Positions 21,130 through 30,988 of a DNA stretch of 64,000 nucleotides are shown here, piece by piece. The position numbers were made by a program, and so were the translations under genes. The stretch covers positions 1 to 64,000 of the forward strand of contig JADNRY010000218.1 of the NCBI GenBank assembly GCA_015501585.1. The letters run 5' to 3'. Source of the stretch: Rhodocollybia butyracea (lineage: Eukaryota > Basidiomycota > Agaricomycetes > Agaricales > Omphalotaceae). Within the stretch, counting starts at the first letter, position 1. Each line of letters begins with the position of its first letter. The notes under the pieces are model-generated. The model searched no databases. It was given only the letters and a program-made list of their open reading frames with translations, and was not told the origin of the DNA.

Positions 21130-21835
21130 AAAATATATCTACGATTTCTAATAAGTCCAGTCGTAGAAAAACATGGTCGGGTTCAATCAACTCCCTTAGT
21201 GCACAATCCTCGATTGAGGGATCAATGAGACTACTAACCATTTAATAAGAACGGCTTCCTCTCTTCAAATACTTCCAGCGATGCCGTGGATTATACCCGA
21301 CATGATAAGTCTCTCCCCTCGTCTTTCTGGTGCGATACGTGCTACTGGGACGAGATCGTTATATTTGTCGACAGTGTGGTAGTTGCAAAGAGCGAGGGGC
21401 ATGTCAAATGCTGGATGCCAACGCGGTCTCCGGCGGTTGAAACGGGCTCGGGAGCTTGGGAGATTCGGAGAGGGGGAGAGGAAGAAACGTGGACTTCTTT
21501 ACCTGGTGGCATTTGATTGGGATTGGAAAAGCTTTTTTGTGCTGTTCAGAGGTCGAGCAGCCTCCGAATCCTAGAGTCACCTAACAGGTATATCAGAAAA
21601 GGGAGAGGTATGCCGTTTTCACGTTCATGCGCCTCCAAAAAATCGCCTGGAATATTCGACACCGCAAGGATTATTGCTTCAAACTTCTACTTGAGAAATA
21701 GACGCAGAACCTCGAGCAAGCGGCAATTACATAGATCGAATAAGAACACTCGAAGTAGGATAAACGCTTTTGCAGTTGTTTTTGGTACACTACACAGTAG
21801 TTTTTAAAGTTCCCTCTATGACAATGGTCAAGCAT
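21130..21835. repeat. 3'-flank repeat of L genes, copy 3
   Basis: Matches 8100-8780: AGTCCAGTC.TAGAAAAACA.GGTCGGGTT, then ATGCCGTGGATT, then GAGTCACCTAACAGGTATATC. It follows the 3' end of L copy D as 8200-8770 follows copy B. Confidence 0.6.
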
Positions 21836-21839
21836 CCTT

Positions 21840-23016
21840 TTATTCTCCTTCCTTTGGGGGCGCGGGCCGCAGCGGCCGCAGTGGTACTGCAGCGTTCTTC
21901 TTTGCATTCTCCCACTGTGCCGCTGCCTCCACTGCCTTCTGTGCTTCTGCCTCCTTCCGTGCTGCTGCCTCCTTCTCCCGTGCTGCCTCCTTTTTCCATG
22001 CTGCCCCCTTCCTCCGTGCTGCTGCCTTCCGTTCCTGCCGTTCTGCTGCCTTCCACTTCCGGCGTGCCTCTGCCTTCTTCTTCTTCTCCGCCGCATACTT
22101 TGCCTTCTCTTCCACTGTCATTTTTGCTTTTTTCTTCCGTTCATGGTCATGCTTCAGGTAATATTTGTGCTTTGCTCGGCGCTCTCGGGCGTCGCATTTT
22201 TCATCCAGCTGCTCAATTTTAATCGATGTCTTTAGATTCATCCACCAAGCCGGATCCTTCAACTTCTCAGTTAGCAGAGCCTCAAATTTATCTTCATACT
22301 GCTTCATAGCTGCTGGGGATTCTTTTGTGTGAGCGCCAGCATCCTTCGTAAGTTTAGGCGGGAGCTTGTTGATATCCGTTACTCCCGGTTTTAGCTGATA
22401 AATCGCAGAGGTGGTATGCTCTTTGATAGCTGCACGATACCCAACACATGGCAGTTCACCACTGCAAATACCCTCTTCTGCATGAGCCACAAAGATACGC
22501 ATCTGATTGGACAAGCTGACTTCGCCTCCTTCGCTTTCGCTGTTTTCGCCACCTTCGTCTTCGCCGTCTTCGCCGGCGTCGGCGTTCAGGTAACGGCAAA
22601 GTTTACGATATTTTGGATTAGGAGGACATGTATTTTCGTGGGTGGATCCAGCTGATACCCTGTCACAAAAATCGGTGAGGCGTTTAGTAATCGCCATCTC
22701 GTCACCCTGCCCAAGATCAGGCAAGTTGTTCAGATCCCAGCTCGAATCAAACACGATAACTCGAAATCTGAAAAACCGCAACTAGTAGTAGTCGTGAATA
22801 AATGAGACCAAAATTGACCAAGGAGTTGATTACCTCTGGGGTAGAACCTTGTTGAGGGGGGAATGGAAGAGGGACTCGGGGGGCGGATGGAGGAGGGACT
22901 CGGGGGGCGGATGGAAGAGGAACTCGGGGAGGAGGAGTGGGCATTGCATGCACAGCGGAGACGAGCATGGCGATGAAGACGAGCCCAAGGCAACGGATAT
23001 GTGGTGTGATTAGCAT
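21840..23016 (-). CDS. L family copy D: secreted Lys-rich protein (intact)
   Basis: The only L copy that reads through. Exon 1 is 22834-23016 (61 codons) and exon 2 is 21840-22781 (GTAATC donor, CTACTACTAG acceptor); 374 residues. Order: signal peptide (about 1-24, ending AVHA), a Pro-rich repeat region (PPRVPLPSAPRVPPPSAP..), a middle domain with VIVFDSSWDLNNLPD, CPPNPKYRKLCRYL, an acidic linker (DGEDEGGENSESEGG), QMRIFVAHAEEG.CSGELPC, VGYRAAIKEHTTSAIYQL, a WWMNLKTSIKIEQLDEK segment, and a tail of some 100 residues dominated by K, A, E and R, probably helical or coiled coil. Cysteines in the middle domain could form disulphides. No known family is recognised; a secreted effector or wall-associated role is only a guess. 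The promoter block lies at 23030-23105. Confidence 0.72.
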
Positions 23017-23029
23017 TTGAAAAGATCTG

Positions 23030-23295
23030 AAGAGTCTTTGGGGGTACGGGTGAACCGAGCCAGCAGTTAACCTCCGCCATCACATTGCTCCCTCTTTCAT
23101 ATATCGTTGGCCAAAACGGCGCAAACTGGTACGGAACGTGCATAGCCTTGCATAGCATGGTGGAACAAACAACACTCTGGACCCAGGGTCCTTGAAAATT
23201 ATCAAAAAATCAAGATGATGCAGTGATGGTCTGTGATGGTGCAGGCTCTTGCAGGCTTGGCAAGTGGCTCCAAGGGGCGGCCTGGGGCGGCTAAT
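23030..23295. repeat. L promoter plus R block, copy 5
   Basis: Uninterrupted promoter (23035-23105) and R block (23106-23295) upstream of L copy D, ending GGGGCGGCTAATTATGAGC. This is the reference empty site for T3. Confidence 0.7.
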
Positions 23296-23299
23296 TATG

Positions 23300-23780
23300 A
23301 GCTGATATGGCGCAAACTGGTGGCAGTGGTACGGGACATGTACATAGCATTGTGGAACCCGCAAACAAACACTCTGGGTACGACAAACGCAGGACCATCT
23401 CCCTCCTTTCTCTGGGATTGAAGAAGCTGTTTTTGTGGTGTTCGGAGGCAACAAAGTCGATAAGCCTCTGGATCCGGGAGTCACCTAACAGGTATACCCT
23501 AGTATATCACGAAAGGGAGAGGCGTACTGTCTTCAAAGTCCAAGCTCATGCATCTGCAAATGGACCGCCTAGAAAAATTCGATGCCGCAACCGAAATTGA
23601 TTCAAACTTGCGAATTGTACTCGAGAAAGCGGCGATTGAGTAGATTGAATAGGAACACTAGAAGTAGGATAAGTGCTTTTACAGCAGTGGTACACTACAT
23701 AGTAGGTTGTGAAGTACTGTCTGGTCGTTTTCGCCGTTTTGCCCCATGTGGTGGCTCTTCTGATGCTGGCCGTTTTGCCT
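23300..23780. repeat. 3'-flank repeat of L genes, copy 4
   Basis: Sister of 10260-10835, including GGACCATCTCCCTCCTTTCT and GAGTCACCTAACAGGTAT. No conserved protein frame. Confidence 0.5.
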
Positions 23781-23783
23781 GAC

Positions 23784-24624
23784 CTACATCTCCCGGTGTG
23801 ATAATTCTGGTTTGTCCTGTTCCTTCAGCGACTTATTCTCGAGATACTGCATCCTGTTGTTCTCCTTGCGGGCGTCGTCTCGGGTTTTCCAGGCTGTATC
23901 CAGCTTCTCAATCTCTGGCTTCAGATCCTTCCACCAATTAGTATCCGTCAACTTGTCTTCTAGCAGCAACAGAAATTTTTTGTTCATAGCCGGACAGAGT
24001 GACCATATCCTCATCGGATGGCTTCTCTTTTGTCTTCCACCTAAGCTGAGGGAGATCTTCGATCTTCGTTACTCCCGATTTTAGCTGATAGATCAAACAG
24101 ACAGTATGCTTCTTGACAGCTCCGCGATACCCAACCCATGGCAATTCGCCGCGTATGTGACTGCGTGGCTCGAGCACAAAGATAAACATCTGACCGGAAG
24201 ACTTGCCATTGCCGAGGTCAAGGTTCAGGTAATCGAAAGATGATTTGGCCAACAGGGCAGCGTTAGCGAGTTCCTCGGGGGACTTGGACTTGGACTCAGC
24301 GGCAGCCTTTTTAGCAGCGCCGGTGATACCAGTTCTGTCACCCTGGTTAAGAGCAGGCAAGGTTTCCAATTTCCACTCCGAATCAAACACGGTAACTCGA
24401 GCTTTTTCCTTCTAGTAGTCGTGAATAAATGAGACAAAAATTGACTAAGTAGCTGACTCTACCTTTTCTTTAGGGGGGGCCGGGGAAGTGACTGTACGGG
24501 CCATGTCGTGGTTATCGTTGTCAGCGCGAGGGGCGAGGGGAGGGGTGGGCATTGCATGTACAGCGGTGATAAGCACGGCAATGAGAACGAGCCCAAAGCA
24601 ATGGATATGTGGTGTGATTAGCAT
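23784..24624 (-). pseudogene. L family copy E (short subtype), one homopolymer frameshift
   Basis: Exon 1 is 24463-24624 (54 codons: signal peptide, PTPPLAPRADNDNHD.., PAPPKEK); GTAGAG donor, CTACTAG acceptor; exon 2 starts at 24411 (KEKARVTVFDSEWKLETLPA). The middle is as in copy C: QMFIFVLEPRSHIRG, ELPWVGYRGAVKKH, IYQLKSGVTKIEDLPQLRW. Near 23978 a run of six A (minus sense) stands where copy C has five, shifting the frame after GYEQK. In the other frame the protein continues LLLLEDKLTDTNWW.. to a stop at 23784 (..KPELSHREM). It is therefore one base from intact; it could be a sequencing error. It is divergent from P at 25139 across about 0.5 kb. Confidence 0.65.
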
Positions 24625-24639
24625 TCGAAAAGAACTGAA

Positions 24640-25138
24640 GAGTCTTTGGGGGGATGGGTGAACTGAACCAGCAGTTAACCTCCACCATCACGTCGATCCC
24701 TCTTTCTATATCATTAGCCAAAACAGCGCAAACCGGTACGGAACGCATAGCATAGTGGAACCCGCGGCCGGGTTCCGCGGCCGGGTCAACGCAGGACCGG
24801 TCCCCTGATTTATTTGTCGAAGCCTTGGCTATTATAGCCTTGGGGGAAGCAGCTGAGTTTTTTGTGATCGAGTGTACATGTAAATGCTGAACGAGGCTGA
24901 GCGCTGTATACACTAACTGTATAGGTGCTCGCTGAGGCAGACTTGAGATTTGTTTGAGCGCTTGACAGACACTTGCCGGCGGCGCTTTAGCCTTTTACCC
25001 ACGCATTCCCTCTTTATTGATAACGAGCTCATCGTGTTTTGGTGCAGCGAACTCTGTACTTTTCTCGTCGCCCTCAGGCTCTTTTATCATTAAACTGCCC
25101 CTGTACTCATTCCTTACGAACTCTAACGACTTTACGAA
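24640..25138. promoter_or_regulatory. Shared divergent promoter of L copy E and P
   Basis: This block lies between the starts of the two head-to-head genes. It holds the L core promoter (24650-24715, minus sense), a diverged R block, and the P-side 5' flank with TTACCCACGC..TTATTGATAACGAG, which is also kept before P copies 1 and 2. It contains a 13-bp inverted word CCGCGGCCGGGT/..CCGCGGCCGGGT near 24762-24785. A joint promoter is inferred from position. Confidence 0.5.
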
Positions 25139-26956
25139 ATGTTTTCACGACAACATCTGGATAGTCCTCCGCCTCAGTCTCAATTTCGGCGACCATGGTC
25201 TCCAGATCCTTACGACCCTTATCCATCAGTAAATCGCAATGGAAATAATAACCCAGAAACTTACTTTTCCGAAGAAAATACATACGATTTACATCAGGAA
25301 TACCCACAATATCCACAACAGCAGTACCAGCACCACTCCGATGCTTCTGTAGAAGCCCTAGACTTGGCTGACTATGCTAGAACACTTAGACCTCACCATC
25401 CAGAGACCCAACCTCGTCCGCCGTCACTCGTTTCTCGCGGAGACACTCTATCCTCGACTTCCTCACCAACCCATCGCCCTTTCTCTCTACCCCCTCCTTC
25501 TCGCCAGTCACCCTATTCTTCCCGAAACGCACTTCCAGCATCCCATCGCTCTCACAATTATCCCTATCTCACAGAACCCGACATCGTCACTTCTCCTGAC
25601 TCGGAGCACGACATATCTCAATTTCCTGCTTGGTCACGCAGCTGGTACGACTCTGGCGGTATACCACTGTCGCCTCCGGACATCTACACTCCTCTTCCTG
25701 CCTCCGTATTCGACCCCAGACGCAAATCCGGCGGACTCTTCGATCCCACTATGACCGCGAAACGGGCCCAGCAGTTCGACTCTGATCTGTACCCGGCCTC
25801 CTATGGCCACGAATCTACTCGAGATCTGCTTCCATGGAGCTCGGACCCACCGGAGTATGGTCCGTCTATCGACGACAATCTGAAGGCGGAGCGCATTCGC
25901 ATGCTGGAGAGGGAATTCGGCCCCAATGCAAAACCCGGCCACCAAGGCTCCAAATCCGGTGATTTTCTCGACGAAAACGGCAAGCCATTGGTAGGCACGG
26001 TGGACGACAAGGGAAACCTCGTAACGAAGAGTCCCGGGAAAAGAGTTGCCGCGCGAGTGCTGCAGATCATATGCGCTATAGCCGCAGCAATACCGTCTAT
26101 TTATGCTGCCGCGGTGAGTAAACTCTCTCATGATGCCGACTTGAGCTTGCGTATACTGAAGCTTTTCTCTAGTTTATGAAAGCCAATCCCGCCGCACCGC
26201 CTGCTGGTACGCTGGCTGCCTATGTGCTATACGTTACCTCAGTTATCACTCTATTCGCACTATTGTTCGTGTTCATGGTCTATCCATGCTGCATCCGGCG
26301 CAACAAGCGTTCGGGTGCGAAAGGAGCTAATCCTCTTGCGAACGGAATGATGGTGTTACCCGTGCAAGGTCTTCCTGGTGGTAAAAAGAACAAGAAAGGG
26401 GGGAAGGGTAAGAAGGGGAAGGGGAATATGCCCGGCGGAGACGTTCAAGTCAATCTCATCGTCGACCCGAATATCTTTGGTGGCAATAGGGACGACGAAG
26501 AAGAGGAGGATGAGGAGGACGACGCATGGGACTGGGAAGGGTCTTCTGCTCCTGGAGGCTGGGGCCGCTCGTCGAACGGTGCTGGTGCCAAGAAGAAACA
26601 GAAACGAGCAAAGAGGCGGAGTGTTTTTGTCGGTTTGGCAATGGAAGAAGAGTGGAAGAAAGCGCGGAGTCTTGCAAAGAAGATCATGGCATTCGATATG
26701 TTTGGTATCCTCCTCTGGGGCACGGTCTTCGTCATAATCTTGCTAGGCAAGCGGTGTCCGATAGGTGGATTCAATGGATGGTAAGCTCTAACATGTTTCA
26801 TGTGCATACGATTCTGATGTTTTGGCTCCTAGGTGTAATGCGTACAACGTATCTTCAGCCGCAGCGTGCTTGCTCTGCATATTCTTTGGCCTCAGTGTGT
26901 TTTTCGACATCCAGGATTTACATATGAGCAAAGCGTCACCGCGAACACGGACATAG
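25139..26956 (+). CDS. P: basidiomycete four-helix membrane protein, uncharacterised
   Basis: Three exons (25139-26113, 26173-26780, 26833-26956) joined by 59- and 52-nt GT-AG introns in matching phase; 568 residues. The N-terminal ~300 residues are low-complexity, rich in P, S, Y, Q and D. TM1 is about 303-325 (VLQIICAIAAAIPSIYAAA), TM2 about 339-365 (YVLYVTSVITLFALLFVFMV). Then a basic Gly-Lys stretch, an acidic run (DDEEEEDEEDDAWDWE) and a basic KKKQKRAKRR segment, all probably on one side. TM3 is about 497-517 and TM4 about 535-554, ending FFDIQDLHMSKASPRTRT. The end pattern (KRCP.GGFxGWCNAYN) I recall as conserved in basidiomycete hypothetical proteins; function unknown. It is the intact parent of the pseudogenes at 5577 and 18851. 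Start chosen as the first ATG of the open frame, also conserved in both pseudogenes. Confidence 0.8.
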
Positions 26957-27614
26957 CTTCAGATTCATAGATTCATACATCATACTACTGACTGGTGCTT
27001 GCTTGCTTTCACGGACTCGTGCATTCCACATTCTACCCTATCGCTACTCACTGCTTTGCTCTAATCTCCTTGTTGTACTTATAACCCCTAGTATACTCTC
27101 ACCTCGTATCTTTCTTCAAGTTGGACTACATAGTCTCCTTCTGCTGATCTCTCGCTGATGGCTATCTTTACGATTTTGTTTATTATTAACGCCTATAATG
27201 ACCGCTTTGTATCTCTAGTTGTTCGCTGGTTGTCTGATTTCATTGATTTTGTTGTATCGGATCGTCAAACATCCACACATCAAACGCTCAAGAAGTGAGG
27301 TCAAAGCTGGTTTTACGATCTGATTCGGGCAATGATTGATGTTGGCTCGTTAAAAAAAGTTTGACGATCCATTCGTTGACTTCTGTATCTAGCGCTAGCG
27401 ATGACTACAGAACCATTTCCACTTCGTGTAATGTTTGAGCTCCATGGATACACTCCGAAAATGCACTGGGCTCGGAAAGAGCTTAAAGAGTCAAAGGAAA
27501 TCCTCCGACTCCAGGTGTTCTTTTGTCCATAGAATCACCTCGAGATTCTAATCCCCTCGCGGCACGCTCTGTGCCTGTCCCGAGCTAAAGTCGCTATCAG
27601 TATCAACCTTGAAT
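26957..27614. other. Intergenic, nothing recognised
   Basis: Between two convergent genes (P and the minus-strand gene at 27615). AT-rich, without frames above 60 codons. Confidence 0.6.
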
Positions 27615-28230
27615 TCATATTCGGTAAATGGAAAGACTCACTGCTCGTTTCTCAGTAGGTTTTTCAGTAGGTTTTTCACGGGGTTTTACAATGACCGCAG
27701 GCATAGGCACCTTCGCCTTTCCAGGCGGGACAACCATCCCCGACGCCACATATCGGCCAGCTTTCCTAAGACTTTCGACCGTCTTGTCGAACCGCTCCCG
27801 CTGCTGCCCGGACGGCGTTGATATTTGCAGAAGCAAGTTGCTTTCCCCGTTGTATTCTCCGTCTACGAAAAACTCTTGGTATGCACCGTAATCGTTGCCC
27901 ATCCCTTTGAATTTGCCGATTTTTACTTCTAATGGAGCTAGAGTGCGGAAAATTCGAAGAATTAGGTGTAAGTGGTATTCGTTATCTGAAAGGATGGAGG
28001 GGACTGACGAATTGGTTTGATTGAGCTTATTCCTCTGGCATGATTGTTATTGGATGGGACATTGATTGAGGACGACTGAAGAACATACACATCAGCGCTC
28101 AGCATCCACGATTACCATGAAACCGGGAAACTGGGAAACTTACGCCTCTTGGAGCATTATGCGGTGCAGCGAACCCACTCGCCACAAGAGCGAAAAGGAA
28201 GAACAGGCGGAGACGGAGATCGAGAGTCAT
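27615..28230 (-). CDS. Small secreted protein, unknown family
   Basis: Three exons on the minus strand (28144-28230, 28009-28075, 27615-27937) joined by introns of about 68 and 71 nt; phases agree and give 158 residues. MTLDLRLRLFFLFALVASGFA is a clear signal peptide. After a short Asn/Ser/Pro stretch comes LEVKIGKFKGMGNDYGAYQE, a glycine-turn region with FFVDGEYNGES, then ESLRKAGRYV and a basic Lys/Pro/Glu repeat (KPTEKPTEKR) near the C-terminus. No family recognised. The second donor is GTCAGT, a weaker site. The promoter carries a tandem duplication (28317-28470). Confidence 0.62.
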
Positions 28231-28316
28231 ATGAGTTTTGTTTTTGATGAGTGAAAATGGACCACCAGGGGACTCGAAAAGACTTTCTGACCAGCAGAGA
28301 GGAATTCGAATGAGGA

Positions 28317-28470
28317 ATGAAACTCAGGCTGAACCGTGGGGAGTTTATATTGGAATGGATAGTCGATCTGTATCATTTTACATGGGTCCAATGAAACTCA
28401 GGTCGAACCGTGGGGGTTTATATTGGACTAATTCTGAAGAGTCGATTTGTATCATTTTTGCATGGGTCCC
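28317..28470. repeat. Tandem duplication (about 74 bp) upstream of the 27615-28230 gene
   Basis: Two diverged units beginning ATGAAACTCAGG (28317 and 28391), each with GAACCGTGGGG.., TTTATATTGGA and ending CATGGGTCC. They lie 90-240 bases upstream of the start, so they may duplicate a promoter segment (each contains TTTATATTGG). Confidence 0.7.
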
Positions 28471-28769
28471 GGAACTGTCGCGGATATGGTAAGTAGCGCG
28501 TCCCTCAAGCTCAATTCAAGCTAGTTGTCTTGAGATTGTAAGTTGGCGAAGAATCTGAAAAGTCGTTTGCTCATTAGCCTGGTTTTCACGACTTAAGTGA
28601 CGAAGAAATCACGCACAGATCATGCGACGAAAACAGGCTTCAATAAAACCTCCACTTCTAAATTAGCAGGATCTATGTCTGCATCACTGCTGGAAAGTTA
28701 TTGATATCTTTCTGAAGATCCTGGTGGTATTGTCACCCTACCAAGAGAAACCCCTACTGTAAGGGATTC

Positions 28770-29170
28770 TCAGAAACCATCTTGGAAGTGGCTAACGCAT
28801 TAGCCGCTCTCTGCGTTCAGGATCCTCAAACATACGTTTACGCCGTTGGATTACGCCTCGCCGAAGAATCCTTGAAAATCTATCTTGCCGAAAATTACGG
28901 GGTACCAGAAAAGCGAAGGACCACCTCGAGAAGCTGCTATCCAAACTTATCCAGATCTCCGCTATCGCCAACCAATCTCCCCCATAGCCTCCCTCTCCTC
29001 AAAGACCCGGTTATCAAATCCCAAGCGAATGACCTTGGAGCCATGGTTCTCAAACATTCTTTTCCGTATTTCTTTCGCAGCCTCAGGAAACGCGACCAAA
29101 CTTGGGAAATTCGACTTGTTCAGATTCGGGAACAGCATCGCGAGGATGAAGCTTTGAAAGGATCATAAAT
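28770..29170 (+). pseudogene. Unidentified decayed coding fragment
   Basis: A protein-like stretch EVANALAALCVQDPQTYVYA..GLRLAEESLKIYLAENYGVP (28782-28910) shifts one base, then continues KDHLEKLLSKLIQISAIAN in another frame and again, after another break, as a basic segment (LEPWFSNILFRISFAASGNA). One gene with at least two frameshifts fits best. I do not recognise the family. Confidence 0.4.
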
Positions 29171-29294
29171 TTTTGGATATAATCTATAACGTCGCTCAAA
29201 AATGACAACACGAAGGACGAACAGGTTTTGCCAACCATTTACATGTGCATCTCACTGTTCGACTCGGTGATCGGAGAAAGAAATCATTGTCAAA

Positions 29295-29990
29295 ATGTGT
29301 AAAAAGGTTGATCCTGGTGGTGATGATGCTTCCGTTCCAGTGGTCGAGTGTGAGAGTGATGCATATGTAAATGCAGATAACACCCTAACACCCTACGACT
29401 GGTTCGTCTTCTTGTTTCTACTCTTCACTATTATGCCTGAGTCTTTTACAAGGTTTCTCCATGACCCGATTCATCTACGGAATTCTAGCAGTCGCAATCC
29501 ATCTTCGATGCCTCCTGCAGCTTGCAGTCTCGCCGCACTTTGTCAAATTTTCCAGAAACCCAGTAGAGGTCGAATGCTTCCCGCTCCGAAAACAGGCAAT
29601 AACAATCTATCCCGTGATTCCATGAACTTGGACTCGATTCCCAGACGAGTTTCACCCTTCTGGAAGCCGACGAAGATGGACATCTCTATGCATACAGAGC
29701 TTAATCTTTTCCAGACGTTTCCCGAAGCTGCATTGGAGCAGCCTTACTGGGTAAGTGGTGTCTCCAAACTGATGTGCATTGGTTGTTATACAGTGATTAA
29801 AAAGGCATTCCTCGTCATCCTTCGAAGACATATGGTGCACGGCTTATGTGTTCTTCAATCTGCTTCATTCATTCATTCCTGAAATTTCCGAACAGTATTT
29901 ATTACAGACTCCTATTACGGTCCAAGGCTGTCACGGCAAGCTATCCTCTCCGTGGGCAGCACCAGATGGTCCAGATCTATCATTCGCTGA
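29295..29990 (+). pseudogene. Unidentified decayed coding fragment
   Basis: Protein-like pieces in alternating frames (AVSPHFVKFSRNPVEVEC; DMNLDSIPRR-like; FPEAALEQPYW), with a possible intron near 29752-29800. It may be the downstream part of the preceding relic; no family recognised. Confidence 0.25.
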
Positions 29991-30059
29991 ACAATACGCC
30001 GGGTTTGATTTAAATCTCGAAGTTCGTAAATATGTGGAGAGTTTAATCCGGGACAGGAT

Positions 30060-30530
30060 AAATATGTTAATAAAGGACAAAAAGGGGGCTTACCAGTCGA
30101 TTAGCGAGAGCAATAAAACTGGTACGGTGTTCTTTCGCCTTGGGCAAAGACGGAGTCCACTCGGGGTCCTTGGCTGCCTCAAAAAGTTGAGGGTTAAAGC
30201 GTTGCTGAACAGCAGTAGCACAGGCCCATATCATCCGTGCAGAATAAGCCGAGGGGACGTCCCTTTTGTCGAAACCAAGACCCCCGGGTTGTTGGAAAAA
30301 GAAAGAATTGGTTTGCGTAGCGTCGGCGGCATTGTTGAATCTCGCAACAAGATGGCTGGCCAGTTCATAGAAGGACGGGAGTACGCTTTTAAGTCATCTA
30401 GAATGTCCGAGGAATCGTCTTCACATGTTATGGACAAGTACATATCGACGAGCGAGTCGGGAAGAAGGTCACACTGCTCTCGGTCGGCAAGCATGGTGGT
30501 AAGAGACGATGATGGGACTTGTTGAAAATT
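30060..30530 (-). pseudogene. Unidentified decayed coding fragment, opposite strand
   Basis: Minus-strand reading gives MLADREQCDLLPDSLVDMYL..SSDILDD (30410-30494), then one base of shift near 30395 and LKSVLPSFYELASHLVARFN.., NSFFFQQPGGLGFDKRD, ARMIWACATAVQQRFNPQLF, LPKAKEHRTSFIALANRL, with a donor-like GTAAGC near 30092. Composition and continuity are those of a real protein, so the longer plus-strand frame over it (29848-30525) is a shadow. Family unknown. Confidence 0.42.
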
Positions 30531-30988
30531 TCCAACATTGTCTTATTAATAGGTCATTGCCCGAAGCCATAGCCGAAGTGACCGGCATCTGTCTTAAGAC
30601 GTAAAACAAACATATCACAAAATACAAATGTGATAGAGGCGTTTTCAGAGTTCTCGGAGACTTAACACGTTAAACTTAAAAGAAAATGTTATCGAGGAAA
30701 TGATTGGAACCCCCAATCAGGAGTCTAGGCGCCCGCGGCATATGTTGTCTTGTAGATCAATTCAATTGTTGACACCTGATTCACATAAGCGCCCGACGTC
30801 GAGAATGATCCCAGTTAAACTTAAGGGTAGTACGTCCAGACTAGTCCGCGGGAAAGGAATTAGAATGCTAAATGCCGAGAACATAAAAGGGATTGCTAGC
30901 AGAGTCGATCCTAGGCTTGGTGGGCTGACCGGGGACGGTCAGATCATTAGTTTGGGGGAGATATTAGGCCTAAAATCGGCCTAAGGCG
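30531..30988. other. No supported gene
   Basis: A 94-codon open frame (30700-30984) has no recognised similarity and no intron or neighbour support. The left LTR starts at its end. Confidence 0.4.

Noticed and set aside
30700..30984. 94-codon open frame before the left LTR
   Set aside because: No splice signals, motif or neighbour support; kept as non-coding.
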